From assembly GCA_964617625.1 (NCBI GenBank), contig CAZTZL010000047.1:1-22227 (forward strand): DNA of 22,227 nucleotides, read 5' to 3'. The translations under genes and the position numbers were made by a program. Numbering within the stretch: position 1 is the first letter of the stretch; every line of letters begins with the position of its first letter. Under the pieces are notes generated by a model. That model did no database searches, was not told the DNA's origin, and saw only the letters and a list, made by a program, of their open reading frames with translations. Source of the DNA: CAZTZL01 sp964617625 (lineage in GTDB: Bacteria > Zhuqueibacterota > QNDG01 > DSAB01). Below are positions 7,859 through 15,369 of the stretch, in pieces.

Positions 7859-8626
7859 TCACCAGATTTTTGGAATAAGAATTCTTCGTTCTTTGGGATA
7901 TTCCGGAAAACGATTGAGATACCACCGGTGATAGGATCTCGCTCTCGGAGCCAGATTCGCAATGGTCCAGAGGGCAAAAGACAAACCCGAAACAGACCAG
8001 GTTGCCAGCGCCCAGCCGATCCATTCCAGTATCTCGCCAAAATAGTTCGGACAGGAAATCCACCGGTACATTCCGCCTCTTGGGATTTGGTATCCACTTC
8101 GGGAAGAATCGCGAAGTTTTCTCAATCCGGAATCGGCTTGCTGATTAATCACAAATCCGGTAAAAAATAAAACAATCCCAATGATAAAACGAACATCCCC
8201 AACCCAGGAAATGGAATAGCCGCTCGAAAATTGAAATAGAAAACGGCCGTTTAAATAGGTATTAACAAGATTAAAAAGAATGGCCATGCCCACAACCAGC
8301 AGAGGCATGGGTTTATCCTTGTCCCGGATGAGAAAAGGATAGATAAAAGCACGGTGCACGTAATGGACGTGCCAGACGATAAAGAAAATGATGGAAACCG
8401 GTCGAAGTGAATAATCACCCAGAATAAACCAAATCAACAGACCCAGAGAAGCAGGCGCTTCCATGACCATCCAGCCCAGCCGGCTTGGCACAGTCGGCCC
8501 CCATCCCTTTCGAACCGTCTTGCCGTAAGGTGCCGGGATAAAAAAAAGAAGCACAAAAACAAAAACGGCTATCACAATCCATACAACGAGAAGAATTTGG
8601 AAAAAATGATATTCCATTGGCCCCAT
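7859..8626 (-). CDS. steroid 5-alpha-reductase (SRD5A)-like membrane reductase
   Basis: A 255-residue integral membrane protein with about six to seven hydrophobic segments. The C-terminal half closely follows eukaryotic SRD5A1: NGRFLFQFS, W-x2-DVRFIIGIVLFFTGFVIN, GYQIPRGGMYRWISCPNYFG, EILEWIGWALATWS, and YLNRFPEYPKERRILIPKIW. Residues known to matter in SRD5A2 have counterparts: E56 in M-E-A-P (E57), Y96 in HYVHRAFIYP (Y91), and the Asn of PNYFGE (N193). The family reduces an enone C=C bond with NADPH. Whether this protein acts on a steroid, a polyprenol or another lipid cannot be told from sequence. It starts 3 bp after the methyltransferase stop codon and is followed closely by the S9 peptidase, so an operon is likely. 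An ATG at 8617 is an alternative start. Confidence 0.88.
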   Translation of the reverse strand: MGPMEYHFFQILLVVWIVIAVFVFVLLFFIPAPYGKTVRKGWGPTVPSRLGWMVMEAPASLGLLIWFILGDYSLRPVSIIFFIVWHVHYVHRAFIYPFLIRDKDKPMPLLVVGMAILFNLVNTYLNGRFLFQFSSGYSISWVGDVRFIIGIVLFFTGFVINQQADSGLRKLRDSSRSGYQIPRGGMYRWISCPNYFGEILEWIGWALATWSVSGLSFALWTIANLAPRARSYHRWYLNRFPEYPKERRILIPKIW

Positions 8627-8629
8627 CTC

Positions 8630-9436
8630 TTACGATGATAACTTTTCTGCCTCTACTTCGAGGCGCACCATTTTCACATGAACGCATCCTTCTTCATCCA
8701 GGGAATGATCTTCCAGATAACAATTGACCACTTCTTCGATCAGCACTTCTCTCAGATCCTCCGGCACCCTTTCCGTATACGGCAGCCAGGTCGTCCGGAT
8801 CCAACCGGCCAGTCCTTCCCTCCCTTTCTGTTTCATGTCTTTGGGAATCAATTCAAGCCGTTTCGCTTTCAGTCCGGCTTGATCGAGCCAATCCCGATAC
8901 TCGTCCGGCCCGTAAAATCCGTACGGAAATTCAAAATCCTGAAAACAGGATTTCCATTGATCCATTTTAATTAGCCGATGGATGATTTCAATGATTCCTT
9001 CCGCATTTCCTTTTCCACCCATCTGAAAAAGCAGCCGGCCGGAATTTTTCAGACTATTTGAGACACCTTGAAGCACAGATTGATGATCGCGCACCCAGTG
9101 GAGTGCCGCATTGGAAAAAACCACGTCAAACTGATTTTCATACAAAATCTCTCTGGCGTCCATTTTCCTGAATGATAGCTTGGGAAACTCGGTTTCGGGA
9201 AATTTTCGGGAAGCCAGGTCGATCATCTCATTCGAACTATCGATCCCGATGACAGTCCCTTTGGACAGACACCGTCCGATTTCGGCAGTGACCTTTCCGT
9301 CGCCGCACCCGATATCGAGAACAGACTCGTGACCTTTCAGATCGAGTTTTTGAATGAGCTCCCGTGCCCATTCCAGCTGGGCTGAGGAGTGTTTCTCATA
9401 CTCGGAAGCGTTCCATTGATATTTTCTTTTTGTCAT
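8630..9436 (-). CDS. class I SAM-dependent methyltransferase (trans-aconitate methyltransferase-like)
   Basis: A 268-residue soluble methyltransferase. It begins with YQWNASEYEKHSSAQLEWA, the W-N-x3-Y opening typical of the Tam/BioC-like group. SAM motif I VLDIGCGDGKVTAEIG lies near residues 40-55. The acidic residue of motif II is in VIGIDSSNEMI, and motif IV is FDVVFSNAALHWV. The substrate is not determined by these motifs. The open frame extends far upstream (to 9967), but that part overlaps the well-supported YhhN gene. I therefore place the start at the ATG at 9436, 11 bp after the YhhN stop codon. Genes on both sides are close enough for a single transcript. Confidence 0.88.
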   Translation of the reverse strand: MTKRKYQWNASEYEKHSSAQLEWARELIQKLDLKGHESVLDIGCGDGKVTAEIGRCLSKGTVIGIDSSNEMIDLASRKFPETEFPKLSFRKMDAREILYENQFDVVFSNAALHWVRDHQSVLQGVSNSLKNSGRLLFQMGGKGNAEGIIEIIHRLIKMDQWKSCFQDFEFPYGFYGPDEYRDWLDQAGLKAKRLELIPKDMKQKGREGLAGWIRTTWLPYTERVPEDLREVLIEEVVNCYLEDHSLDEEGCVHVKMVRLEVEAEKLSS

Positions 9437-9447
9437 TTCAAATCTTC

Positions 9448-10089
9448 TCAATTGGATTGTACGGACAAAGCGATCAGCCACTGCGCTGTGAAATAGGTGC
9501 TCAAAATCAGCGCTTCGGCAATCTTGAAAGAGCGCTTGAACCGGTTGATTGCAAGCATTGAATCCGAAATCAAAAAAAGGACGGATCCGGCCGCCGCAAA
9601 AAGGGCCGCCCGGTTCTGAAACCACACCCACCTTTCCCAGGCTTGCCACGTCATGATAAGAATGACCACGATATAAAATCCCACAGGAAGCGCCATTTTC
9701 TTTAGATTTGGACGGAGAATCAAAAAAATGATCGATCCGTAAATAAAGAGAAGTATGGGAATCCGCAAAGTGACTATTACAGGTTTTCCCGACGAAAAGG
9801 CCGTGATATAAAAAAGATGAGCTGTCAGAAAACCGATTAATCCTTTTAAAAAATGCTTTTCTGGAAAGATCAAAAACACATCGCCCATCAATGAAAAAAG
9901 CAGGCCACAGAGGACTGAAAAGAAATAGAAATTCAAATGGGAATGTCCTAAGATGACAAACAGACACAGGATCAGTCCCATCGTTAAGGGTTTAAAAATA
10001 AGCAGCTGGATTGTGGAATGACTGGTCCTGGCACGAATGGTGAGACAAGCGGAAATGACTATAAATATCGTCAAAATAATGAGAGCCAT
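9448..10089 (-). CDS. YhhN/TMEM86-family lysoplasmalogenase-like membrane protein
   Basis: A 213-residue, highly hydrophobic protein with about seven to eight membrane segments. Family landmarks are KPLTM near residue 33, SLMGDVFLIFPEKHFLKGLIGFL-type residues with the conserved G-D near 68, AHLFYI, and AAAGSVLFLISDSMLAINRF with the conserved S-D, ending in STYFTAQWLIALS. Characterised members cleave the vinyl-ether bond of lysoplasmalogens. Activity on an ether lipid here is inferred from family membership. An AAAGGAA ribosome-binding site lies before the ATG at 10089. It leads a close run with the methyltransferase and the SRD5A-like enzyme, consistent with a lipid-related operon. Confidence 0.87.
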   Translation of the reverse strand: MALIILTIFIVISACLTIRARTSHSTIQLLIFKPLTMGLILCLFVILGHSHLNFYFFSVLCGLLFSLMGDVFLIFPEKHFLKGLIGFLTAHLFYITAFSSGKPVIVTLRIPILLFIYGSIIFLILRPNLKKMALPVGFYIVVILIMTWQAWERWVWFQNRAALFAAAGSVLFLISDSMLAINRFKRSFKIAEALILSTYFTAQWLIALSVQSN

Positions 10090-10159
10090 AAAATTCCTTT
10101 AATCGTTCTGTTACTTGAGAATTGAACATTAAAAATGCTGTTTTTCAAAATTCAATCTC

Positions 10160-10498
10160 TTATTTAAAAACCCGGTCCATCACTTCCAGCGCAAACCTGG
10201 CCGAAACCGTAGCCGGGCCGCCCCCCATTTCGATCCCGACTTCGACCGCTTCCAGGACCTCTTGCTGTGAAGCTCCGGACTTGGCCGCCTGTTCGATGTG
10301 CCACTGCATGCAGGAGTCACAGTCAATCACCACGGAAATCCCCACGGCAATGAGCTCTTTGACTTTTTTGGACAGCTCCCCATCCGAGAAAGCGGCCCTT
10401 TCCATCTCCAGGAATCTTTCATACACTTTCGAATGAAGAGACAGCAGTTTCTGATGGGCGGTCTTTCTTTTATTTATAATTTCTTCGATCTTGTCCAT
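10160..10498 (-). CDS. carboxymuconolactone decarboxylase (AhpD-like) family protein
   Basis: A 112-residue single-domain CMD/AhpD-like protein. The segment ELIAVGISVVIDCDSCMQWH holds the redox C60-x2-C63 pair followed by H67, as in AhpD-type alkylhydroperoxidases. EVLEAVEVGIEMGGGPA completes the CMD fold. Such proteins are small oligomeric thiol peroxidases or redox partners; the exact partner is unknown. I use the ATG at 10498 because GGGAG lies 6 bp upstream. A TTG six codons earlier (10516) is possible but has no ribosome-binding site and falls at the end of the flanking repeat. The 70 bp to the next gene contain no clear terminator. Confidence 0.88.
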   Translation of the reverse strand: MDKIEEIINKRKTAHQKLLSLHSKVYERFLEMERAAFSDGELSKKVKELIAVGISVVIDCDSCMQWHIEQAAKSGASQQEVLEAVEVGIEMGGGPATVSARFALEVMDRVFK

Positions 10499-10515
10499 TC
10501 CGGTCTCCCGTATCA

Positions 10516-10747
10516 ATAATGTATATTTTACTCGTTGTGCATAATTAAGACTGAGAACAACAATTAAAATATTTCTAAATATCTATAAATATGTCATTTC
10601 GAACCGCCATCTTCATCGCGGTGAGAAATCTTTTAATAGTTGCTATTAGATTTCTCCCTTCGGTCGAAATGACAGTTATTATAATATTAACTAAGCATCA
10701 TAGTGTATGAAATTTCTATTATGCACAACGGGTTATATTTTTATTAT
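10516..10747. mobile_element. MITE-like element with inverted termini
   Basis: The 267-bp space between purU and the AhpD-like gene is framed by an inverted pair. CGTTGTGCATAAT (10533-10545) is repeated exactly in reverse complement at 10718-10730. The similarity extends outward to 30 bp (10516-10545 versus 10718-10747, 24 of 30 positions). It has no coding capacity and contains the 83-bp palindromic repeat at 10592-10674. No obvious target duplication is visible. Confidence 0.5.
10592..10674. repeat. 83-bp palindromic repeat (TGTCATTTCGA family)
   Basis: The outer arms TGTCATTTCGA (10592-10602) and TCGAAATGACA (10664-10674) are a perfect 11-bp inverted repeat. Inside, GAGAAATCT (10623-10631) pairs with AGATTTCTC (10648-10656), extended by AATAG/CTATT. 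ACCGC...GCGGT and CC-TTC-GG form small side hairpins, so the RNA would fold into a branched cruciform. I recall very similar GTCATTTCGA...GAGAAATCT repeats dispersed in Bacteroidetes-related and other genomes. Confidence 0.75.
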
Positions 10748-10765
10748 GGACATAGACACTATTCC

Positions 10766-11650
10766 TCAGGTGAATATCACTGTCCGGTTGTCATAGGCAA
10801 GCACTTTCCTCTGGAGATAATTCCAGATCGCCCGCGAAAGGACCAGTTTTTCCAGATCCCTTCCCTTCCGGATCAGATCCTTGACCGAATCCACGTGGCT
10901 CACTCGCACGACATCCTGTTCGATGATCGGCCCTCCGTCCAGATCGGCGGTCACAAAATGGCTGGTCGCGCCGATCACCTTGACGCCGCGCTCGAAAGCG
11001 GAGTGATACGGTTTGGCCCCCGGAAAAGCGGGAAGAAACGAATGATGAATATTGATGATCCGGTCCGGATAACACGACACAAAATCCCCGGAAAGAATCT
11101 GCATGTACCGCGCGAGAACGATAAAATCGATTTTGTATTTTTTAAGCAGTGCGAGTTCCTCTTTCTCCTGATCGGCCTTGTTATTTTGTGCTACGGGAAA
11201 AACATGAAAATCGATCCCGAAATTTTTCACAAGTTCCTGAAGATCGGTATGGTTGCTGATGACCAGCGGAAATGCCACTTTCCACTCTCCCGACTGCCAT
11301 CTTGAAAGTATATCATACAGACAGTGCGGCATCTTGGAAATAAAAACGGCCATACGCGGGACATCATCCGAAAAAAACAATTTCCATTTCATTTCAAACC
11401 GGTTGGCGACCAGTGTCTGAAAATATTCTCCGATCTTTTCTTCCGGAATTTGAAATTCCTTCAGGTCCCATTCGATCCGCATGAAAAAGACACCTTTTTC
11501 ATTGTCCACATGTTGATCAAGATAGATGACATTTCCCTTGTTTTCATAGATGAATTCCGAGACCTTGACAACAATGCCTTTCCGGTCCGGACAGTGAATT
11601 AAAAGAATGGCCGATCGGTCCAGTGTTTTTTCCCTTGACGGTTGAGACAT
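10766..11650 (-). CDS. purU: formyltetrahydrofolate deformylase
   Basis: PurU hydrolyses 10-formyl-THF to THF and formate, balancing the one-carbon pool and supplying formate for purine synthesis. The 294 residues match family length. An N-terminal ACT domain (AILLIHCPDRKGIVVKVSEF, about 14-90) is followed by a formyltransferase fold. That fold carries the catalytic Asn-His region IINIHHSFLPAFPGAKPYH and the Asp of SHFVTADLDGGPIIEQD. The ATG at 11650 has a GAGGAG ribosome-binding site. The 70 bp to the upstream rhomboid gene contain no terminator that I can see. A MITE-like repeat starts 19 bp beyond its stop codon. Confidence 0.97.
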   Translation of the reverse strand: MSQPSREKTLDRSAILLIHCPDRKGIVVKVSEFIYENKGNVIYLDQHVDNEKGVFFMRIEWDLKEFQIPEEKIGEYFQTLVANRFEMKWKLFFSDDVPRMAVFISKMPHCLYDILSRWQSGEWKVAFPLVISNHTDLQELVKNFGIDFHVFPVAQNNKADQEKEELALLKKYKIDFIVLARYMQILSGDFVSCYPDRIINIHHSFLPAFPGAKPYHSAFERGVKVIGATSHFVTADLDGGPIIEQDVVRVSHVDSVKDLIRKGRDLEKLVLSRAIWNYLQRKVLAYDNRTVIFT

Positions 11651-11720
11651 GTTTTTTATCTCCTCAACGATATAAATTCAAACAAAGATCAGACAACAAA
11701 CGGTTGAATGTACTTTACCC

Positions 11721-12431
11721 TTACCGGCCAGAACGCCGGAAGATGCGGATTCTATCTTTCTTCTCGAAAAACGGAATCAAAAACATTCCCACGACAAATC
11801 CGCCGATATGGGCAAACCAGGCCACACCGCCACCTTTGATTCCGAGCGTTCCAAGCCCGCTCAATATCTGCATGACAAACCAGAATCCCAGTGCAAACAG
11901 TGCCGAGACGCGAACAACACGGATAAAGAAAAAGAAAAAAATCAGCACGTGTACTTTGGCCCGGGAAAAACGGACAAAATAAGCTCCCAAAACACCGGAG
12001 ATGGCCCCGCTGGCTCCGATCATGGGAATTTTGGAATTGGGATCGATAATGATATTCGTAAAACTGGCAACAATGCCGCATAGAATAAAAAAGAAAAAAA
12101 ATCGCACAGGTCCCATCAGGGATTCGATATTGTCTCCAAAAATCCAGAGATAGAGCATGTTGCCGAAGAGATGAAAAAATCCGCCGTGAATAAAAATGGA
12201 AGTCACAAGTGTAATCACGCTGGGAAATCCGGATTGATGGGTCCAGGGAATGCCGGGGAGTTCCTGAAAATGCGTAATTTCCCAGGGAATGGCACCAAGA
12301 CGGAAAACAAACGCTTCTGTACCGGAACCCAGCGTCCACTGATAAACCTGGATAGCCACATTGACCACGATTAAAAAAATGGTCATCACAGGAAACGAAT
12401 AGGATGGATTGTCGTCTTTAATGGGAATCAT
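11721..12431 (-). CDS. rhomboid-family intramembrane serine protease
   Basis: A 236-residue polytopic membrane protein of about six to seven helices. The catalytic serine S141 sits in GASGAISG and the histidine H208 in AHIGGFVVG, the rhomboid dyad. H87 and N91 of HLFGNMLYLWIFGDNIE contribute the conserved oxyanion-side H-x3-N motif. SIFIHGGFFH precedes it. Rhomboids cleave single-pass membrane proteins within the membrane; the substrate here is unknown. The ATG at 12431 lies 7 bp after the M23 peptidase stop codon without a strong ribosome-binding site, suggesting translational coupling. Confidence 0.95.
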   Translation of the reverse strand: MIPIKDDNPSYSFPVMTIFLIVVNVAIQVYQWTLGSGTEAFVFRLGAIPWEITHFQELPGIPWTHQSGFPSVITLVTSIFIHGGFFHLFGNMLYLWIFGDNIESLMGPVRFFFFFILCGIVASFTNIIIDPNSKIPMIGASGAISGVLGAYFVRFSRAKVHVLIFFFFFIRVVRVSALFALGFWFVMQILSGLGTLGIKGGGVAWFAHIGGFVVGMFLIPFFEKKDRIRIFRRSGR

Positions 12432-12438
12432 CGTTCGT

Positions 12439-14550
12439 TTATTTTAAAACATGGACATGGAAAACACTCTGTCCTTCTGCCACATTCCCGGACCGGTCAC
12501 GGATTAACACATCGATAACATGCTTCCCCTGCCTGAGAGGTTTTTCCACCTGATAAAATGCGTTCTTTTTTTCCGGCTGGTACTCCACAATGAGCCGTTT
12601 CCCGTCAAGACGGACCACATAATTGTCCTCTCCGGAAATTCCAGACAATTGATCTTCAAATTGAACTGTTATTTTGGGAGTGGCTGATTGAATATGACTT
12701 CTTGGCACCGGTATGATTTGATGAATAATGGGTGGTACCGTATCGATCTGAACGACGACCGGTGTGAGCATATTGGTTTCGGTGGACAGGGTTTCGGATT
12801 GTTCCCACTTCCCTCCCAAAAACACATTGACACCCTTCTCACCAAAACCATAAATGGCCATCCTGTCGCAAAACGGCAGATCCGAAGAAATCGTCAAACG
12901 AATACTCACCCTATTTTGAAGAGGGACATCATCAGGAACGATACGATAGATTTTCCGGATGGAACTCATTGACTCCGGTACCGGAGAGGTTTGAATCGTC
13001 CCCCAGAACGGTTGATAAACCGATCCCTCCGGGAATGTGATTTTACAGATTCCGTCCGAGGAAATCATTTCGCCATGCTTTTCAGGAACAATGGAAAAAA
13101 CCTGGATGGTATCCTCTGTGGACTGCACCTGTCCCGGTTGGGTCCTATACTGAAATTCGGTGATCATTTCTCCGTTTTGATTCTTGTCAAGAGGAATCGA
13201 TCCGATAAATTCACCGGAACTAATCGGAATGAGTGAAACAAGGTGCTGAATCCTTCCATTCATTTTTATCAGAAGATCCGGCGCGGCGATAAGGGGATCT
13301 TCCGAAAGAATGCGCAGACGAAGATAATCCTGAAGAAAACGCTTTTCGATCAGCACTTTTGAAGTTACCGTTCCTTCAGAAATATGGCTGACAGGACCGG
13401 GTTCCGGGAAATGAATATCGGATTTTAATCCGGAAACAGAAATCATCCTGAGTTTGCCGCGGACAATCGACTGGTTTCCCGCATAATCTTCCACAACAAT
13501 ACGAAGCGTATGTTCACCCGATTCCAGTTCGACGGGAACAGCGGTATCCATTGACTGACCGGATTGTCGTTTTTGAGCATGGTTAATCTGGCCATTACTT
13601 CCCCAGCAGGATAATATCCCCGCCCCTTCTTTTTGCGGTGTGTAAAAAGGCAGCTTGTTCCCGCAGTCGATGTATAACTTCTGAAAAAGCCCGGCATCCC
13701 AACGATGGAGCCGATAATCCCGATCTAGCTCAACCTGCTGGGTGAGAGACAGCGGGAAACAGTCGTACTGCGCAGAAAATACCGGTTTCTCATCGACAAA
13801 AAATTGAATCCGGTAGATCTGAAACTGGTTCGATGCACCATCGGCCTGATCATAGGCCGAAAGCGCCAGACCGATATTCCCCCAGGCCGTGATTTCTTCT
13901 TCTAATACAAACTCCGATTTACCGAGGGATTTAAGAGAATAGATATGCGGAAGGAAGTCCCCTTTTACGTGCGATCCGTACCGAAGGGGAGTGGCCGCCA
14001 ACAATTGACATTGAGGGGGAATTGTATCCTGGATTTGATACCCAAGATGAAACGGATTCAGCGGATGGTTCTCCTGATTTCTGATCTCGAAATGAAGATG
14101 GGCGGCCTCCGTGCCGCTGCTGCCCGTATATCCGATCAAATCACCTTTTTTGACAATCAGGTCCCCCGGCGGGAATTGTTTTTGAATGGCAAACCGGCCG
14201 AACCGTTTTTGCTCTGCTTTGACGATCTGTTCTAGGTGGTCGTTAAATCGGGACAGATGGGCATACAAGACCACCATTCCATTATTCAGCTGATGATAAA
14301 CCACCCTGCCGTATCCGTAGGGAGAGACTTTGACCTGAATGAGAAACCCATCATCAATGGCCGAAACTGGAAATCCTTCCTGGCCCCAGGTCTTTATATC
14401 CAATCCCGCATGGATGTGACCGGGGCGGTATTCACCGAACGTGGAAGTAATGAGGTGACTCGCATCTGTCGGCCAGAGGTAATCCTGTCCCGCAGCAACA
14501 CTGACAAAAAAAGTGAAAATGAAAATAACCGTTCCATTTCGAAATTTCAA
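12439..14550 (-). CDS. secreted M23 (LytM-type) metallopeptidase with C-terminal Ig-like region
   Basis: A roughly 703-residue exported protein. The signal peptide is KFRNGTVIFIFTFFVSVAAG. A LytM peptidase domain follows at about residues 25-190. Its zinc ligands are H47 and D51 of HAGLD and the H-x-H pair 151/153 of AHLHFEIR; LYAHL adds a further His near 98. Family members cut peptidoglycan cross-links. The remaining 500 residues are beta-rich, with bacterial Ig-like segments such as DRSGNVAEGQSVFHVHV near the end, perhaps for wall or substrate binding. I chose the TTG at 14550 because AAGGAG lies 8 bp upstream and the signal peptide begins at once. The open frame extends to another TTG at 14598 without support. 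Confidence 0.88.
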   Translation of the reverse strand: MKFRNGTVIFIFTFFVSVAAGQDYLWPTDASHLITSTFGEYRPGHIHAGLDIKTWGQEGFPVSAIDDGFLIQVKVSPYGYGRVVYHQLNNGMVVLYAHLSRFNDHLEQIVKAEQKRFGRFAIQKQFPPGDLIVKKGDLIGYTGSSGTEAAHLHFEIRNQENHPLNPFHLGYQIQDTIPPQCQLLAATPLRYGSHVKGDFLPHIYSLKSLGKSEFVLEEEITAWGNIGLALSAYDQADGASNQFQIYRIQFFVDEKPVFSAQYDCFPLSLTQQVELDRDYRLHRWDAGLFQKLYIDCGNKLPFYTPQKEGAGILSCWGSNGQINHAQKRQSGQSMDTAVPVELESGEHTLRIVVEDYAGNQSIVRGKLRMISVSGLKSDIHFPEPGPVSHISEGTVTSKVLIEKRFLQDYLRLRILSEDPLIAAPDLLIKMNGRIQHLVSLIPISSGEFIGSIPLDKNQNGEMITEFQYRTQPGQVQSTEDTIQVFSIVPEKHGEMISSDGICKITFPEGSVYQPFWGTIQTSPVPESMSSIRKIYRIVPDDVPLQNRVSIRLTISSDLPFCDRMAIYGFGEKGVNVFLGGKWEQSETLSTETNMLTPVVVQIDTVPPIIHQIIPVPRSHIQSATPKITVQFEDQLSGISGEDNYVVRLDGKRLIVEYQPEKKNAFYQVEKPLRQGKHVIDVLIRDRSGNVAEGQSVFHVHVLK

Positions 14551-14622
14551 TAGCCGAACTCCTTGCTGACCCAAACGAACATTCGGTGACAGAGCCAATC
14601 CACAAACTGTTTTCGACGAAAT

Positions 14623-15369
14623 CTATTTTTCTACTGTCAAAATCTGTACTTCACAGTCGCAGAGCGATCGAAAGCGCTCCGCATCCTCTTTTGATCCGAT
14701 GAGGCTTCCCCAGTGGATGGGAACGGCCACTTTCGGATGAATGTCCCGGACCGCTTCGGCAGCTTCTTCCGGATTCATTGTGAATTTTCCCCCGACAGGC
14801 AGAAACGCTACATCGGCCCGAATCGATTTCATTTCCGGAATCCGGTCCGTATCGCCGGCATGATAATAGGTAACATTCCCTGCGGTTATAATATATCCGA
14901 CATAATTTTTTTCTTTGGGATGATACGGCTTCCCGATATTGTAAGCCGGGACCACCTGAATTTTAATTCCATCCAGTACCAATGTGTCACCCGGATTAAC
15001 GCCCTTGACATTCCCCTTGACCTGATTCTTGCAGGATTCCGGGATAACAATGGCAGTTTGATCGCCCTGAATTTTTTTCAGATCTTTTTCTGAAAGATGA
15101 TCATGATGTTCGTGTGTAATAAAAATCAGATCGGCGGTCTCACCTTCCGGAATATCGAGCGGATCGATATAGATGATTTTATCACCCGTGATCTTGATCC
15201 CGGACTGCCCCAGCCAGTGCACATGCTCAAGCATTTTTGATCCCTCTGTTGTTTGTGCTGATTTTCCCTGACTTTTTAATGCAAACGGAAATAAAACAAG
15301 GACAAGGCAGATCATGCCTATTAAAATAGCGGATCGATTACTGTCTTGATATATCTTCATTCTTTCCAT
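14623..15369 (-). CDS. MBL-fold metal-dependent hydrolase (UlaG-like), membrane-anchored or exported
   Basis: A 248-residue protein with an N-terminal hydrophobic segment (ILIGMICLVLVLFPFAL, about 15-31). This looks like a signal peptide or anchor, unusual for this mostly cytoplasmic group. The metallo-beta-lactamase core has THEHHDH (86-91), YYHAGDTDRIPEM with the bridging Asp, and the terminal histidine in VPIHWG. This gives the two-metal site of UlaG-like hydrolases. The substrate is unknown. GGAGGTG lies 7 bp before the ATG at 15369. The start overlaps the 3' end of ispG by 13 bp, so the two are translationally coupled. It is followed 72 bp later by the M23 peptidase. Confidence 0.9.
   Translation of the reverse strand: MERMKIYQDSNRSAILIGMICLVLVLFPFALKSQGKSAQTTEGSKMLEHVHWLGQSGIKITGDKIIYIDPLDIPEGETADLIFITHEHHDHLSEKDLKKIQGDQTAIVIPESCKNQVKGNVKGVNPGDTLVLDGIKIQVVPAYNIGKPYHPKEKNYVGYIITAGNVTYYHAGDTDRIPEMKSIRADVAFLPVGGKFTMNPEEAAEAVRDIHPKVAVPIHWGSLIGSKEDAERFRSLCDCEVQILTVEK

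Noticed and set aside
9437..9967. N-terminal extension of the methyltransferase frame (up to 445 residues)
   Set aside because: It lies wholly within the YhhN gene in another frame and has no methyltransferase-like sequence. The conserved start YQWNASEY follows the ATG at 9436.
10095..10150. Hairpin GAGATTGAA/TTCAATTCTC downstream of the AhpD-like gene as a terminator
   Set aside because: The stem is AT-rich and imperfect, the loop is long, and no T-run follows in the direction of transcription.
10703..11305. 200-residue plus-strand open frame opposite purU
   Set aside because: It is a shadow of the purU coding pattern and begins inside the MITE-like repeat.
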